64,000 bases of DNA from Streptomyces sp. NBC_00286 (GCF_036173125.1 NZ_CP108054.1:8213001-8277000); one strand, 5' to 3'; shown: positions 37,045 to 47,029, counted from the stretch's first letter. Numbers and translations are program-made. Notes: a model not told the origin generated them from the sequence alone.

Positions 37045-37965
37045 TCAGCCGAGTTCGCGGATATAGCGCACCTCCGTGGCGCAGATCTCGTAGCCGAACC
37101 ACTTGTTGATCGCGAGCATCGGGCCGTTGCCGGTGTCGTTGCCCGTGAATGCCTCCGTGTAGCCGGCGGCTCGGGCCCGGTGCAGGGAGTCGTTCTTGGC
37201 GAGCTTGGCCAGGCCGCGGCCGCGGTGAGCACGGACCGTGCCCGTGTTCACGGTGCCGTAGCGGGTGCCACCGTCGGTGCGCGCGGCGCTGAACGCGGCC
37301 GGGCGGCCGTCAACGAGCGCGATCGAGGTCAGCTCGTGGCTGAAGAGAGGGTGTTGCCAGGTCTCTTTCAACCATGCCTCGTAGTTCGTGAACTCGTAGT
37401 CGATGTCGCTCGGTTCGTCCCCGGACGCCTCCGCGTCCAGGTCGAACAGCGGGCGCGGGTCGTCCGCGAAGTCCGCGGCCTGGCGCAGTTCGACACCCGC
37501 GGGCGGCTCCTGGAGCGGTGGCAGGGCGCCGTTCGCCAGATCCAGGCGCAGGAAGTGCGCGGAGCGGCTTGCGTGGTAACCGCGCTTCTCGGCGAAGGTG
37601 CGGTTAGCGGGCTTGTCCAGGACCCAGGAGAAGAGCTTCGTCGCGTTCAGGCCGGCGAGGCGTTCCTCGGCGGTCTTCACGAGCAGGGAGCCCGCGCCGC
37701 GGCCCTGGCGGTCCGGGTGCACGTACACGTTCAGGTAGCCCTGACCCGGCTGCGGGCTGTCGTGCGCGAAGCCGACCTGGGCCGTGCCGATGGGTTCACC
37801 GTCCCTCTCGGCGACCAGCGGCTGGAAGTGGGCGTCAGGATGCATGTTCGCGACGTCGTAGGTGACGGACTCGGCGGTGGAGAGCATGAAGGGAAGCGCC
37901 AGGTGCCGGATCCGGGCGAAGCTCTCGGCGTCTGCCGGACGGAAGTCGCGGACGATCACTGTCAT
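37045..37965 (-). CDS. Tandem GNAT acetyltransferase
   Basis: 306 residues with two GNAT-like halves. The first carries GYLNVYVHPDRQGRGAGSLLVK (about residue 87-108), the second VNTGTVRAHRGRGLAKLAKNDSLHRARAAGYTEAFTGNDTGNGPMLAINKWFGYE. The arrangement resembles mycothiol synthase-type bifunctional GNATs, although it is not MshD by obvious motif. Start ATG 37965. Co-oriented with DUF402. Confidence 0.85.
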   Translation of the reverse strand: MTVIVRDFRPADAESFARIRHLALPFMLSTAESVTYDVANMHPDAHFQPLVAERDGEPIGTAQVGFAHDSPQPGQGYLNVYVHPDRQGRGAGSLLVKTAEERLAGLNATKLFSWVLDKPANRTFAEKRGYHASRSAHFLRLDLANGALPPLQEPPAGVELRQAADFADDPRPLFDLDAEASGDEPSDIDYEFTNYEAWLKETWQHPLFSHELTSIALVDGRPAAFSAARTDGGTRYGTVNTGTVRAHRGRGLAKLAKNDSLHRARAAGYTEAFTGNDTGNGPMLAINKWFGYEICATEVRYIRELG

Positions 37966-38050
37966 GTTGCTGACGCTACGTGGGGGTGGGGTTCGGGTGC
38001 CTCTGATTTTTGTGGGGTGGAGGGAGAGGGGGCTGGGGGACAATCGGTTT

Positions 38051-38431
38051 GTGACGTTGAAGATCGACATCGATGACGGTGCGGGGGTTCCCCCGTTTGA
38101 ACAGGTGCGCTCTCAGATTTCCGAGCAGGCTCGGGCTGGGGTGCTGCCGGTGGGGTATCGGCTGCCGACCGTGCGGGGGCTGGCCGAATCGCTGGGGCTC
38201 GCGGCGAACACGGTGGCCAAGGCCTATCGGGCGCTTGAGTCGGACGGGGTGATTGAGACGCGGGGTCGCAACGGAACGTTTGTCGCGTCCGCGGGTTCGG
38301 CGGCTGAGAGGGGGGCGGCGTCCGCTGCTCGAGCTTACGCCGAGCGTGTCCGCCGGCTGGGGCTTGATGAGGGGGCGGCGGTTGATGCCGTGCGGGATGC
38401 GGTGCGGGCGGTTTATGGGGACCAGGGGTAG
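38051..38431 (+). CDS. GntR-family regulator, short YtrA-like
   Basis: 126 residues. N-terminal winged helix: PPFEQVRSQISEQARAGVLPVGYRLPTVRGLAESLGLAANTVAKAYRALESDGVIETRGRNGTFV, followed by only about 50 residues, as in the YtrA subfamily. GTG start. Divergent from the GNAT/DUF402 pair across 85 bases, which it may control. YtrA regulators usually sit with ABC transporters; none is adjacent. Confidence 0.87.
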   Translation: MTLKIDIDDGAGVPPFEQVRSQISEQARAGVLPVGYRLPTVRGLAESLGLAANTVAKAYRALESDGVIETRGRNGTFVASAGSAAERGAASAARAYAERVRRLGLDEGAAVDAVRDAVRAVYGDQG

Positions 38432-39383
38432 TTGCTGGCTGCGGGTGCGTTGTGGCTGGTCGCGCGGCCGCGCCGGGTGCCTCCGGCGGTTGGGCGGCTG
38501 ACGGTGCGTTGTGGTTGCTCGCGCAGTTCCCCGCGGGGTGCCTCCGGCGGTTGGGTGCGTTTTCGGCTGCGGGTTGACTGTGGCTGGTCGCGCAGCCGTG
38601 CGGGTGCCTCCGGCGGTTGGGCGGGTGGGTGCGTTGTCGGCTGCGGCGCCGTTGTGGCTGGTCGCGCAGTTCCCCGCGGGGTGCCTCCGGCGGTGGGGCG
38701 GCTGCGGCGCCGTCGTGGCTGGTCGCGCAGTTCCCCGCGCCCCTTGGGTGCGTGGTGGGTGCGGGGCCGCGGTCCGGTGCGTCAGCCCGTCGCCAACAGG
38801 GCATACGGCCCCGTGCTGACACAGGGCGTAGCTGTGCCCAGACCGAAGCTAAGCGACGGGCATAGGACGCACCGGCCCACGTCCCCTCCCCCCGGAGGGA
38901 GAGTGCCGGTTTCGTCGGGGTGCGGGCTCCCTCCGGGCGCTGGTTATGCCGCGCGGGCGGGTTCGGGGCGCGGGCCCCTTCCGGGGCTGGGGCCATTTCG
39001 GTTCGCTTGTTCTTCGGGGGGCGGGCAGTCGCAGGTTTTTCGGGGCGCGGGGAACTGCGCGACCAGCCACAACGCACCCGCAGCCGCGACACGACTGTCA
39101 CCCCCACCCCGGTAGGCACCCCACCCACCCAACAAACCCACCCACCTGCCGAAGGCGCCCACCCCGCCGGAGGCAGAGGGGTCTGGGGGCGGAGCCCCCA
39201 GTTTCGGGAAGGGGCGGGGCTGGGGAACAAAACCCGTCCATCCGCAGTAGGCGCCCCCCCCCACGCGGCGGAGCCGCAAATTGATTCAGCCGGGAAGGGG
39301 CGGGGCTGGGGGAGGAACCGCCCAACCGCGACGCACCCGCAGCCGAGGCACGACTTGTCACCCCCACCCCTTGGCAGGCGCCC
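38432..39383. repeat. Repeat-rich intergenic region
   Basis: About 950 bases with no supportable gene. Five tandem-like copies (starting near 38437, 38503, 38565, 38639 and 38700) of an element containing gttgtggctggtcgcgcag and ttccccgcg, most followed by cctccggcggttggg; a sixth copy is inverted at 39042-39085. A hairpin ctgggggc-gga-gcccccag lies at 39183-39201, and two copies of gaaggggcggggctggg and of a tgtcacccccacccc block follow. Open frames here are repeat translations. Confidence 0.8.
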
Positions 39384-40154
39384 CTATGGGGCGCTCAGCT
39401 GGCGCGGTGTGCGCGTCACCGTCAGGCCGGCCGCCCTCGCCACTCTGGCGAAGAGCAGCGCGTCCTGGACCGCTGCCGCATGGGGGTCGTTGTTGAAGTA
39501 GACGTAGACGTGCTGGTCGTCGGGCCACGTGGCCGCGATGCGGTGGGTCCAGGTGGACAGGGACTGGCGGCCGTAGTGGGGCCAGTGGTGGGCGCGGCCC
39601 ACGTGGAAGCGCAGGTAGCCCCAGTCCGCTGTGCGCCACAGCGGGGTTACGGGGCGGGAGAGGACGTCGGCCCAGACGAGGGCGGCGTGCCGGGACTCCA
39701 GGACGGCGCGTACCTCGGGCATCCACCAGGAGTCGTGGCGGGGCTCCACCGCGACGCGGGTGCCGGCCGGGAAGCAGGACAGGCAGGTGTCGAGGAGCGC
39801 GGGGTCGGCGCGCAGCGTGGGTGGGAGCTGGAGGAGGACCGGGCCCAGGCGGTCGCCCAGGCCGGCGGCGTGGGTCATCAGGCGGTGTACCGGTTCCTCG
39901 GGGTCGCGCAGGCGCTTGATGTGAGTCAGAAAGCGGCTCGCTTTGACGGCGATGACGAAGTCCGGTGGCGTGCGATCCCGCCAGGACTCGAAGGTCTCCC
40001 GCGACGGCAGCCGGTAGAAGGCGTTGTTGATCTCGACCGTGGCGAACCGCGCCGCGTATTCCTCCAGCCAGAGCCGCGTAGGCAGCCCGGCCGGGTACAG
40101 GACTCCCCGCCAGTCCTTGTACTGCCAGCCGGACGTACCCACGAACAGGGTCAT
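39384..40154 (-). CDS. DUF72 family protein
   Basis: 256 residues, TIM-barrel-like DUF72: VGTSGWQYKDWRGVLYP, YAARFATVEINNAFYRLPSRETFESW, FVIAVKASRFLTHIKRLRD, EPRHDSWW, and YVYFNNDPHAAAVQDA. The family is widespread with no firm function; a nuclease or metal enzyme has been suggested. ATG start. No operon partner. Confidence 0.9.
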   Translation of the reverse strand: MTLFVGTSGWQYKDWRGVLYPAGLPTRLWLEEYAARFATVEINNAFYRLPSRETFESWRDRTPPDFVIAVKASRFLTHIKRLRDPEEPVHRLMTHAAGLGDRLGPVLLQLPPTLRADPALLDTCLSCFPAGTRVAVEPRHDSWWMPEVRAVLESRHAALVWADVLSRPVTPLWRTADWGYLRFHVGRAHHWPHYGRQSLSTWTHRIAATWPDDQHVYVYFNNDPHAAAVQDALLFARVARAAGLTVTRTPRQLSAP

Positions 40155-40193
40155 AACCCCATCAAAGCACCAGCCGGGAAGGCTCAGCGTGGC

Positions 40194-41288
40194 CTACAAG
40201 TACAGCCCCGCGTCCGCACCCTCCCGCGCCCCCGGCACCGACGTCGGCGACGTGCCCCGGCGCAGGGCGTACAGCTCGGCCAGCGTCGCCCCCTCGCGGC
40301 CGATGCCCTCCTCCGTGCCCAGCCAGTTCACCGACTCGCGGTGCGTCAGCGGGCCGACCTCGATACGGGCCAGGCAGCGGCCGGGGCGGACGACGGCGGG
40401 GTGGAGGCGCTCCAGGTCCTCGTTCGTCGTCACGCCGACCAGGACGTTGCGGCCCTGGCCGAGCAGGCCGTCCGTGAGGTTGAGCAGGCGCGACAGCGCC
40501 TGACCGGCGGTGTGCTTGGCCTCGCCGCGGATCAGTTCGTCGCAGTCCTCCAGCAGCAGAAGCCGCCAGCGGCCCTTGGCGGTGCCGTCGTCCTCGCCGA
40601 TCGCGATGTCCATCAGGTAGCCGACGTCGGAGAAGAGGCGCTCCGGGTCGAGCACGCAGTCGACCTGGCACCAGTCGCGCCAGGAGCGGGCCAGGGTGCG
40701 TAGCGCCGACGTCTTGCCCGTACCGGGCGGGCCGTGCAGCAGGAGCAGACGGCCCGCGATGTCCTCCGGGGTCGTCTTCATCAGGTGGTCCATCGCGTCG
40801 GCGACCGGTGCCGTGTAGTTCGGGCGGATCTCCTCCCACGTACCCGCCGAGATCTGCCGGGTCGTACGGTGCGGGCCGCGCCTCGGCGAGACGTACCAGA
40901 AGCCCATCGTCACGTTCTCCGGCTGCGGCTCGGGTTCGTCCTCCGCGCCGTCCGTGGCCTGGCCGAGCACCTTGGCGGCCAGCTCCTCGCTGGTCGCGGT
41001 GACCGTGACATCCGCGCCGCGGTTCCAGCGCGAGATGAGCACCGTCCAGCCGTCGCCCTCGGCGAGCGTCGCGCTGCGGTCGTCGTCGCGGGCGGACCGC
41101 AACACCTTGGCGCCCGGCGGCATCAGCGTCGCCCCGGACCGTACGCGGTCGATGTTCGCCGCGTGCGCGTGCGGCTGCTCGCCCGTCGCGAAGCGGCCGA
41201 GGAACAGCGCGTCGACGACGTCCGACGGGGAGTCGCTGTCGTCGACGTTGAGCCGGATCGGCAATGCGTCGTGTGGGTTCGCAGACAT
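40194..41288 (-). CDS. AAA-family ATPase with DUF5925 N-terminus
   Basis: 364 residues. N-terminal region (about 1-150) of the DUF5925 type, then an AAA+ core: Walker A LLHGPPGTGKTSALRTLA, Walker B RWRLLLLEDCDEL, sensor-like VLVGVTTNEDLERLHPAVVRPGR (arginine finger region). Looks like a proteasome/Cdc48-like or FtsH-like single-ring ATPase without an attached protease domain. ATG 41288 chosen; GTG 41306 is possible. Function unknown. Confidence 0.83.
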   Translation of the reverse strand: MSANPHDALPIRLNVDDSDSPSDVVDALFLGRFATGEQPHAHAANIDRVRSGATLMPPGAKVLRSARDDDRSATLAEGDGWTVLISRWNRGADVTVTATSEELAAKVLGQATDGAEDEPEPQPENVTMGFWYVSPRRGPHRTTRQISAGTWEEIRPNYTAPVADAMDHLMKTTPEDIAGRLLLLHGPPGTGKTSALRTLARSWRDWCQVDCVLDPERLFSDVGYLMDIAIGEDDGTAKGRWRLLLLEDCDELIRGEAKHTAGQALSRLLNLTDGLLGQGRNVLVGVTTNEDLERLHPAVVRPGRCLARIEVGPLTHRESVNWLGTEEGIGREGATLAELYALRRGTSPTSVPGAREGADAGLYL

Positions 41289-41450
41289 GCCGCCATGATC
41301 CGTCACGTGCGCGTCCCATGCACCCGGTTTCCGTGGAGGACCCCGAGTGTCCGGTGTGCGCCGACCTCCGTGTATCCCCTCCGTCCTGTTACCAGGCTGT
41401 GCACTCGAACCCATCCCAACCACCCACCCCCGCCATTACTGTTGTCCTTG

Positions 41451-42872
41451 ATGGGACGTCATGGGTGGAATTCGGGGGCACGGCGGTGGCGGCTCACCGC
41501 GCTGCTCGGTGTGGGCGCGGCGGCTCTGGCCCTGGTACTGACCTTGATCAACACGTTGCCCGGGGACGGCGGGAGCGCCGCCGGTACGACCCGTGACGGC
41601 GACAAGGTGCACGGCACGCCCGCCACTCCTCCCGGGGAGACGCGGCCGGACGTCGGATGGGGCTTCACCCACACCCAGTTCAGCGCCGACGAGGGCAGTG
41701 GCTCCGCCACGCGGCGGGTGGCGGAGCGGCTCGGTGAGCAGCCGTTGCCGCAGATCCAGCACATCATGGGCTGGGGTGCGGACAATCCCGAGCCGGTCAA
41801 GGGGCGTTACGACTTCGAGGACATGGACCGGCGGATCGACTTCGTCCGGGAGTCGGGCGGCACCCCGGTGGTCACCCTGTGCTGCGCCCCGGACTGGATG
41901 AAGGGTGGCAAGTCCGGTACGGACAACACCAATTGGAGCCAGGAGGCCCTGGAGACCGCCCCGCGCCCCGAGCACTTCGACGACTACGCCGCGCTCGCCG
42001 CGACCGTCGCCAAGCGCTATCCGGACGTACGCCACTTCATCGTCTGGAACGAGTTCAAGGGCTTCTGGAACGACGCAGAGGCCCGCTGGGACTACGAGGG
42101 CTACACCGAGCTCTACAACCAGGTCTACAAGGCGCTCAAGGCTGTCAATGAAGAGATCCAGGTCGGCGGGCCGTATCTGGTGATGGACAGCCTCGACCCG
42201 CGCCAGAAGGAAGACGCCTCGCCGACGCTGAAGGGCTCGTGGGGCGCCATGGACCAGCGGGTGCTCGACGCCTTCGACTACTGGAACAAGAACAAGGCGG
42301 GCGCGGACTTCGTCGTCGTGGACGGCTCCAGCTACACCAAGGACGACGAGCTGCTGCCCGACGAGTTCGCCGCCACCGAGAAGTTCACGGCCGTCAGCCG
42401 CTGGGTGCGCGAGCGGACCGGCGAACTGCCGCTGTGGTGGGCCGAGTACTACGTCGAGCCGTCCGACGCCGACGACGAGCGGGACGACTGGTCCGAGGCC
42501 CGCCGAGGCGCCGTCCAGGCCTCCGGAATGATCGCGATGGCCCGCGGTGGCGCCACCTCCGCCTTCTACTGGAACCCCGAGAAGGAGAAGGGCTCCGGCT
42601 GCGCCGGCTGCCTGTGGACGCCCACCGACAGCGCCGACGGCGGCAAGCCCCTGCCGATGCTCGACCTCGTCTCCCGCTTCAACAGGGAGTTCCCGCCGGG
42701 CACGAAGTACGAGCAGGTGTCCGTCGCCGCCGGCAGCGCGCCGGACGTACGGGTTCTCGCCGATGACAAGGCGGTTCTCGTGGTTAACACCCTGGACCGG
42801 AAGATCAGTACCGAGGTCGACGGCGAGCGGTTCGACCTGGGGGCGTACGAGGTGAAGTGGCTGACCCGCTGA
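41451..42872 (+). CDS. Membrane-anchored GH39-like glycoside hydrolase
   Basis: 473 residues. One N-terminal membrane segment (about 13-32), then a TIM-barrel of clan GH-A resembling GH39 xylosidases: VGWGFTHTQFSAD, FIVWNEFKGFW with acid/base Glu201, LPLWWAEYYVEP with nucleophile Glu332, and a C-terminal beta domain. It should cleave a cell-surface or extracellular polysaccharide. Convergent with a large polysaccharide-export gene, which suggests it trims or degrades the polymer made by that cluster (inference). No clear RBS. Confidence 0.83.
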   Translation: MGRHGWNSGARRWRLTALLGVGAAALALVLTLINTLPGDGGSAAGTTRDGDKVHGTPATPPGETRPDVGWGFTHTQFSADEGSGSATRRVAERLGEQPLPQIQHIMGWGADNPEPVKGRYDFEDMDRRIDFVRESGGTPVVTLCCAPDWMKGGKSGTDNTNWSQEALETAPRPEHFDDYAALAATVAKRYPDVRHFIVWNEFKGFWNDAEARWDYEGYTELYNQVYKALKAVNEEIQVGGPYLVMDSLDPRQKEDASPTLKGSWGAMDQRVLDAFDYWNKNKAGADFVVVDGSSYTKDDELLPDEFAATEKFTAVSRWVRERTGELPLWWAEYYVEPSDADDERDDWSEARRGAVQASGMIAMARGGATSAFYWNPEKEKGSGCAGCLWTPTDSADGGKPLPMLDLVSRFNREFPPGTKYEQVSVAAGSAPDVRVLADDKAVLVVNTLDRKISTEVDGERFDLGAYEVKWLTR

Positions 42873-42910
42873 GCCACTTCACGCCCCGTCTCCTACGTCT
42901 ACGCCTACGC

Positions 42911-45900
42911 CTACGCCATCGTCAGGAACCGCTGCACCAGCGAAGCCAGCAGCACCGCCAGCAGTGGCAGTGAGAACCAGAAGGTGCTCTGCAACCACTC
43001 CAGTTGGCGCACGCTCGGCCGGACGGCCACCCGGACCACCTCGCGTGTCGTCAGCAGCAGGAGCAGCGCGATCGCCGCGAGTCCGCCCACGACCGACCAC
43101 GGTGTCCAGGTCACCTGGGGGCCGATCGGGCCGGGATCGGCCTTCGGGGCGCTGCCGTCCGGCTTCTCGCGCATCGCGTAGATGGTCGCGTCCTTGTTGA
43201 CGTAGACCTTCCGCAGTTCCTTGCGTTCGTCGAGGTTGCGGATGAGGCGGGTGTCCCAGCTCGCCGAGTAGCCCACGTCCATCTGGAGCGAGATCACCTG
43301 GCTGCGGTTGATCATGAGGTACGAGTTCGGGCCCGCGTCCTTGAGCGACTTGACCAGGCCGGACACCAGCACGGGATCGGGCGGTGCGAGCGTCGGAACG
43401 TACTCCACCCGCTCCATGTCCTTCGAGCCCCAGGGCATCGCGGGCGTCACCGTGTTGACCGGGTCGTCGCTCAGCCACAGCAGCCGCGCGGTCGGCTTGT
43501 CGTGCTCGTACACGTACTCCATGGCCGCGATCTCGCCCGGCCGGACCCGCTCGAAGGGCTCGTTGCCCCAGCGGGCCACCAGGAAGCCGCCGACCAGGAC
43601 GAGTCCCGCCATCAGGGCGGCGAGGGGGGCGAGGCTGAACTGGTCGCGCTCGCGTTCCTTCGCGGTGACGCCGGTGCGCGGGAAGAGGGCGAGTGCGGCG
43701 AGCAGGGCCGCGCCGGGCAGGGCGAACATGAAGACGCGCAGCGCCATTTCGCCGCCGTACGACTGCATGCCGAAGCCCAGGAACGGCACGAAGGTGAGGA
43801 CGAGCAGCGAGCGTTCGCGGTACTTGTGGTCGCGGCGCCGCCACCAGCCCCAGCAGGCCAGGGCCATCACCGAGCCGGCGAGCGCCACGCGCGCGTACAG
43901 CACCAGTTGGTGGGTCGAACTGCCGCCCTCGATACGGCCGGAGACCGACGAGGACACATTGCCGCCGACGCCACCGATCCCGCCGAACAGCTCGTCGAAG
44001 TGTCCCCGCCAGTACGGCTCGGCGAGGAAGCCCACCCAGACGGCGACCATCACGGCGAACAGGACGGGCAGTCCGCGCAGTTCGGAGCGGCCCACCACGA
44101 CGAGAACCGTGAGAACGCCCAGCATCACGAACGGGGTGAGCTGGTGGGAGGGGACCGTCGCCGCGAACAGGCCGATCAACACCATGAGCAGTACGGCCCG
44201 TTGGCGCCGGTCGGTCGGCTCGACCTCCAGCTCGCCGGGCCGCCGCTTGGTCCACAGCACACGCGGCGCCCGGAACCAGACGAGCAGGATTGCCACGAAG
44301 ACGATGTAGAGCAGGTAGGTGAAGCCCTGCGGGGAGAAGTAGTCCTGGCCGACCCAGCCGCTGAGCACGAAGATCCATACGCCGGTCCATTTGGCGCGCC
44401 AGCTCGCCCGCATATGGCGTACGAGCAGGAACATCGGGGCCAGATAGAGGAGTTGCATGGCCGTCGGCCACCAGCGGATGACCTCGGTGAGGTCGTTCAC
44501 TCCGCAGGCCTGCGCGACGAACGCGGCGGCCGCGAAGAAGCCCGGCCAGCTCCAGCGCGCGTCCAGGTCGGGCACGGCCGAGCCGGTCCGGTCGATGTAC
44601 TCCAGGAACCCGAGGTGCTGGTAGGCCGTCGCGAACCGCGGCTCCGTCTCGATCACCGCTGGCAGCGCGTGCAGCGACACCACGGTGGCCAGCAGGGTGA
44701 CCAGGAGCAGCCCTCGGTGCTCACGATTCCGCCAGAGCAGCGAGGCGAACACCGTGACCAGCAGGGCGGCTCCGGCCAGCGTGGGCACGGGCAGGATGGA
44801 GATCAGGCCGAGCCCACCCATCCGGTCGAGGTCGCGCTCGCCGAGGCCGAACGCCGGCACCCAGTACAGGATGAGCGCGGCGATCAGCAGACAGCCGAGG
44901 ACGACGCCTACGCGGGTGGGGCGCAGGCGCTCAAACGGGGACGGGGAGGACGGGTCGGGGTTGGGGGAGGGGGCCGGTGGCGGTTCGGGCGGCGCACCGG
45001 TTCCGCGCTCCCGTAGTACGAGCGCGGAGGAGGGGGAGGACGGCGCCTCGGCCTCCGATCCTGTCCCCGACGTGGCCTCAGGCTTCGCTCCCGGCTCGAC
45101 CTTGGGCTCTGCGTCTGCCTCTGCCTCTGCCCCCGGCTCCGTCTCAGGCTTTGCTTCGGAGGTGGCTTCGGACTCGGAGTCGGGCCCTGCTTCAGACGTG
45201 GCTTCGGACTTGGCCTCTGCCTCGGCTTCCGGTTTCGTCTCGGCCGGTCCCACGGAGGTCTCGCTGCCCGGCTCCCTCCCCCACTCTCGACTTCGCTCGA
45301 GCGGGGGGACCCCCATCTCCACGGGCAGCCCCAACTCCGAGCGCGGCGCGGGAAGTTGCAGGGGCGCCCTGAGCGCCCAGGTCGGCCGGTGGTCCTCCGG
45401 TTCGTCGTCGGGCCCGTGCTCCGGCCGCTGGTCCGGTGGGACGGGCCACTTCACCGCCGTCCCGGTGGGCGGCGTCCCCGGCCCCGGCCGTACGTCCGGC
45501 CGCCGCTCCTGGTGGTCGAAGTCGAGGTGCACGCCGAGCGCCAGGGTGTCCTGGTCGAGCCGCTGCGCCCAGGCCGGGCCGCGGCCCTTCTTCGGCTCGC
45601 CCACGGCTGGCGCGGGGACCTCGCGGGCGCCCAGGTCCGCCAGGTCGCCGTCGGGCGCCGCGTCCTCGGGCACCTCGGCCGGCGCGGTCCTGATGACCCG
45701 GTACAGCCTGGGCGAGGCGATCGCCACGATCACCGCAAGCGCCGCGACCTCCGCGACGCCCGCACCGGTGAGGCCCATGGTGGGAAGCAGGATGACCGTG
45801 AGGCCGAGTACCAGCACGCACAACAGGCCCTGCAGCCACGCGAGTCCGGCGGTACGGCTCTGGGCGCGCAGCACCGCGAAGTACGTCTCCATCACGACCC

Positions 45901-47029
45901 GCAGCACCCCGCCGACCGCGAACCAGCGCAGCAAGGGGGTCGCCGCGTCCGCGTACCCCTGGCCGAACACGCCCAGGACGTACGGCGCCCCGAAGAACAG
46001 GATCGCGCCCACCGGCAGCATGATCCGCGCCATCCGGAGCAGCGCGGCCCTGGTGTGCGCGGCGAGCCTGGCCGGGTCGTGCGAGCCCTCGACGGTGAGC
46101 GAGGCGCCCATGTTGATGGCCAGCAGGTTGACGGTGCCGCCGATGGTGATCGCGATGTAGAAGTAGGCGTTGTCGGCGGAGCTGACCTGCGCGGCGACGA
46201 TCACCGGGACGAGGTAGACCACGGCCAGCGAGAACAGCGAGCCGGTGTAGTCGCCCGCGAGGAAGCGGCCGATCTCCTTCATCGTCGGCGGCTCGGCGTG
46301 CTCCTCGGTCGCCTTCATATGCCGCGGCACCAGCCGCCGGAACACCAGCCAGCCCAGCGGCAGCACGGACACCGCGATGGCCGCGACCCAGGACACGAAC
46401 ACGCCCATGGTGGGGATCGCGGCGGCGAACAGCACCAGCAGCACCAGCTTGACCGCCGAGAACACCGTGTTGCCCACCGGCACCCATATCGCGCTGCGCA
46501 GCCCCGTCAGCACCCCGTCCTGGAGCGTGAGCACCGACCAGGCGACTACCGCCAGCACGAAGACCAGCGCGTGCAGAGGATCGTGCAGGAAGCGGTACGA
46601 CGGCCCCCACAGGCCCAGCGTCAGCAGGAACATGCCGGCCGCCACCGCCACGACCAGTGAACTGCCCGCGTACGTACGGAATATCAGGCGCCCGGTGCCA
46701 CGTCCCGCAACCGGTATGAACCGGGCAAGGGCGCCCGTCAGCGTCACCGCCGTCAGCCCCGCGAGGAGCTTCATCGCGGCGATCGCGGCGGAGCCCTGGC
46801 CGACCGCGTCCTCGGTGTAATAGCGGGCGGCGACCAGCCAGTAGCCGAGGCCTAGGACGGCGGAGATCCCGGTGTTGAGCATCAGGGCATAAGCGTTCCG
46901 GAATAGCGGACTGCCTCCGGATCCCTTGGAACCCCTGCTCAGTCCGGGCAGCCGCAGCCGGCGGCCGGACTGCTTCTCGGGCGCCTCGGTCGTGGGTGTG
47001 CCGGGCTGGGCGGTGGTCGTGTCAGACAC
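42911..47029 (-). CDS. Polysaccharide flippase fused to large polytopic membrane domain
   Basis: 1372 residues. N-terminal Wzx/MATE-type flippase (about residues 35-440): ALMLNTGISAVLGLGYWLVAARYYT start, 12 or so membrane segments. Next a long disordered linker (about 445-695) rich in Pro and Glu-Ala/Lys-Ser repeats. Then a second membrane domain from about residue 698 with ten or more helices resembling GT-C/O-antigen polymerase-type proteins, ending in a soluble portion and two final helices. Probably flips and extends or polymerises lipid-linked saccharide. Start GTG 47029 overlaps the deacetylase stop by eight bases. The fusion is continuous in one frame. Confidence 0.82.
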   Translation of the reverse strand: MSDTTTAQPGTPTTEAPEKQSGRRLRLPGLSRGSKGSGGSPLFRNAYALMLNTGISAVLGLGYWLVAARYYTEDAVGQGSAAIAAMKLLAGLTAVTLTGALARFIPVAGRGTGRLIFRTYAGSSLVVAVAAGMFLLTLGLWGPSYRFLHDPLHALVFVLAVVAWSVLTLQDGVLTGLRSAIWVPVGNTVFSAVKLVLLVLFAAAIPTMGVFVSWVAAIAVSVLPLGWLVFRRLVPRHMKATEEHAEPPTMKEIGRFLAGDYTGSLFSLAVVYLVPVIVAAQVSSADNAYFYIAITIGGTVNLLAINMGASLTVEGSHDPARLAAHTRAALLRMARIMLPVGAILFFGAPYVLGVFGQGYADAATPLLRWFAVGGVLRVVMETYFAVLRAQSRTAGLAWLQGLLCVLVLGLTVILLPTMGLTGAGVAEVAALAVIVAIASPRLYRVIRTAPAEVPEDAAPDGDLADLGAREVPAPAVGEPKKGRGPAWAQRLDQDTLALGVHLDFDHQERRPDVRPGPGTPPTGTAVKWPVPPDQRPEHGPDDEPEDHRPTWALRAPLQLPAPRSELGLPVEMGVPPLERSREWGREPGSETSVGPAETKPEAEAEAKSEATSEAGPDSESEATSEAKPETEPGAEAEADAEPKVEPGAKPEATSGTGSEAEAPSSPSSALVLRERGTGAPPEPPPAPSPNPDPSSPSPFERLRPTRVGVVLGCLLIAALILYWVPAFGLGERDLDRMGGLGLISILPVPTLAGAALLVTVFASLLWRNREHRGLLLVTLLATVVSLHALPAVIETEPRFATAYQHLGFLEYIDRTGSAVPDLDARWSWPGFFAAAAFVAQACGVNDLTEVIRWWPTAMQLLYLAPMFLLVRHMRASWRAKWTGVWIFVLSGWVGQDYFSPQGFTYLLYIVFVAILLVWFRAPRVLWTKRRPGELEVEPTDRRQRAVLLMVLIGLFAATVPSHQLTPFVMLGVLTVLVVVGRSELRGLPVLFAVMVAVWVGFLAEPYWRGHFDELFGGIGGVGGNVSSSVSGRIEGGSSTHQLVLYARVALAGSVMALACWGWWRRRDHKYRERSLLVLTFVPFLGFGMQSYGGEMALRVFMFALPGAALLAALALFPRTGVTAKERERDQFSLAPLAALMAGLVLVGGFLVARWGNEPFERVRPGEIAAMEYVYEHDKPTARLLWLSDDPVNTVTPAMPWGSKDMERVEYVPTLAPPDPVLVSGLVKSLKDAGPNSYLMINRSQVISLQMDVGYSASWDTRLIRNLDERKELRKVYVNKDATIYAMREKPDGSAPKADPGPIGPQVTWTPWSVVGGLAAIALLLLLTTREVVRVAVRPSVRQLEWLQSTFWFSLPLLAVLLASLVQRFLTMA

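Noticed and set aside
38437..38743. Possible CRISPR array
   Set aside because: Degenerate copies, no unique spacers of constant length, no cas genes.
43004..45016. 670-codon plus-strand open frame opposite the flippase fusion
   Set aside because: His/Arg/Gln-rich shadow; the minus strand has continuous transmembrane coding.
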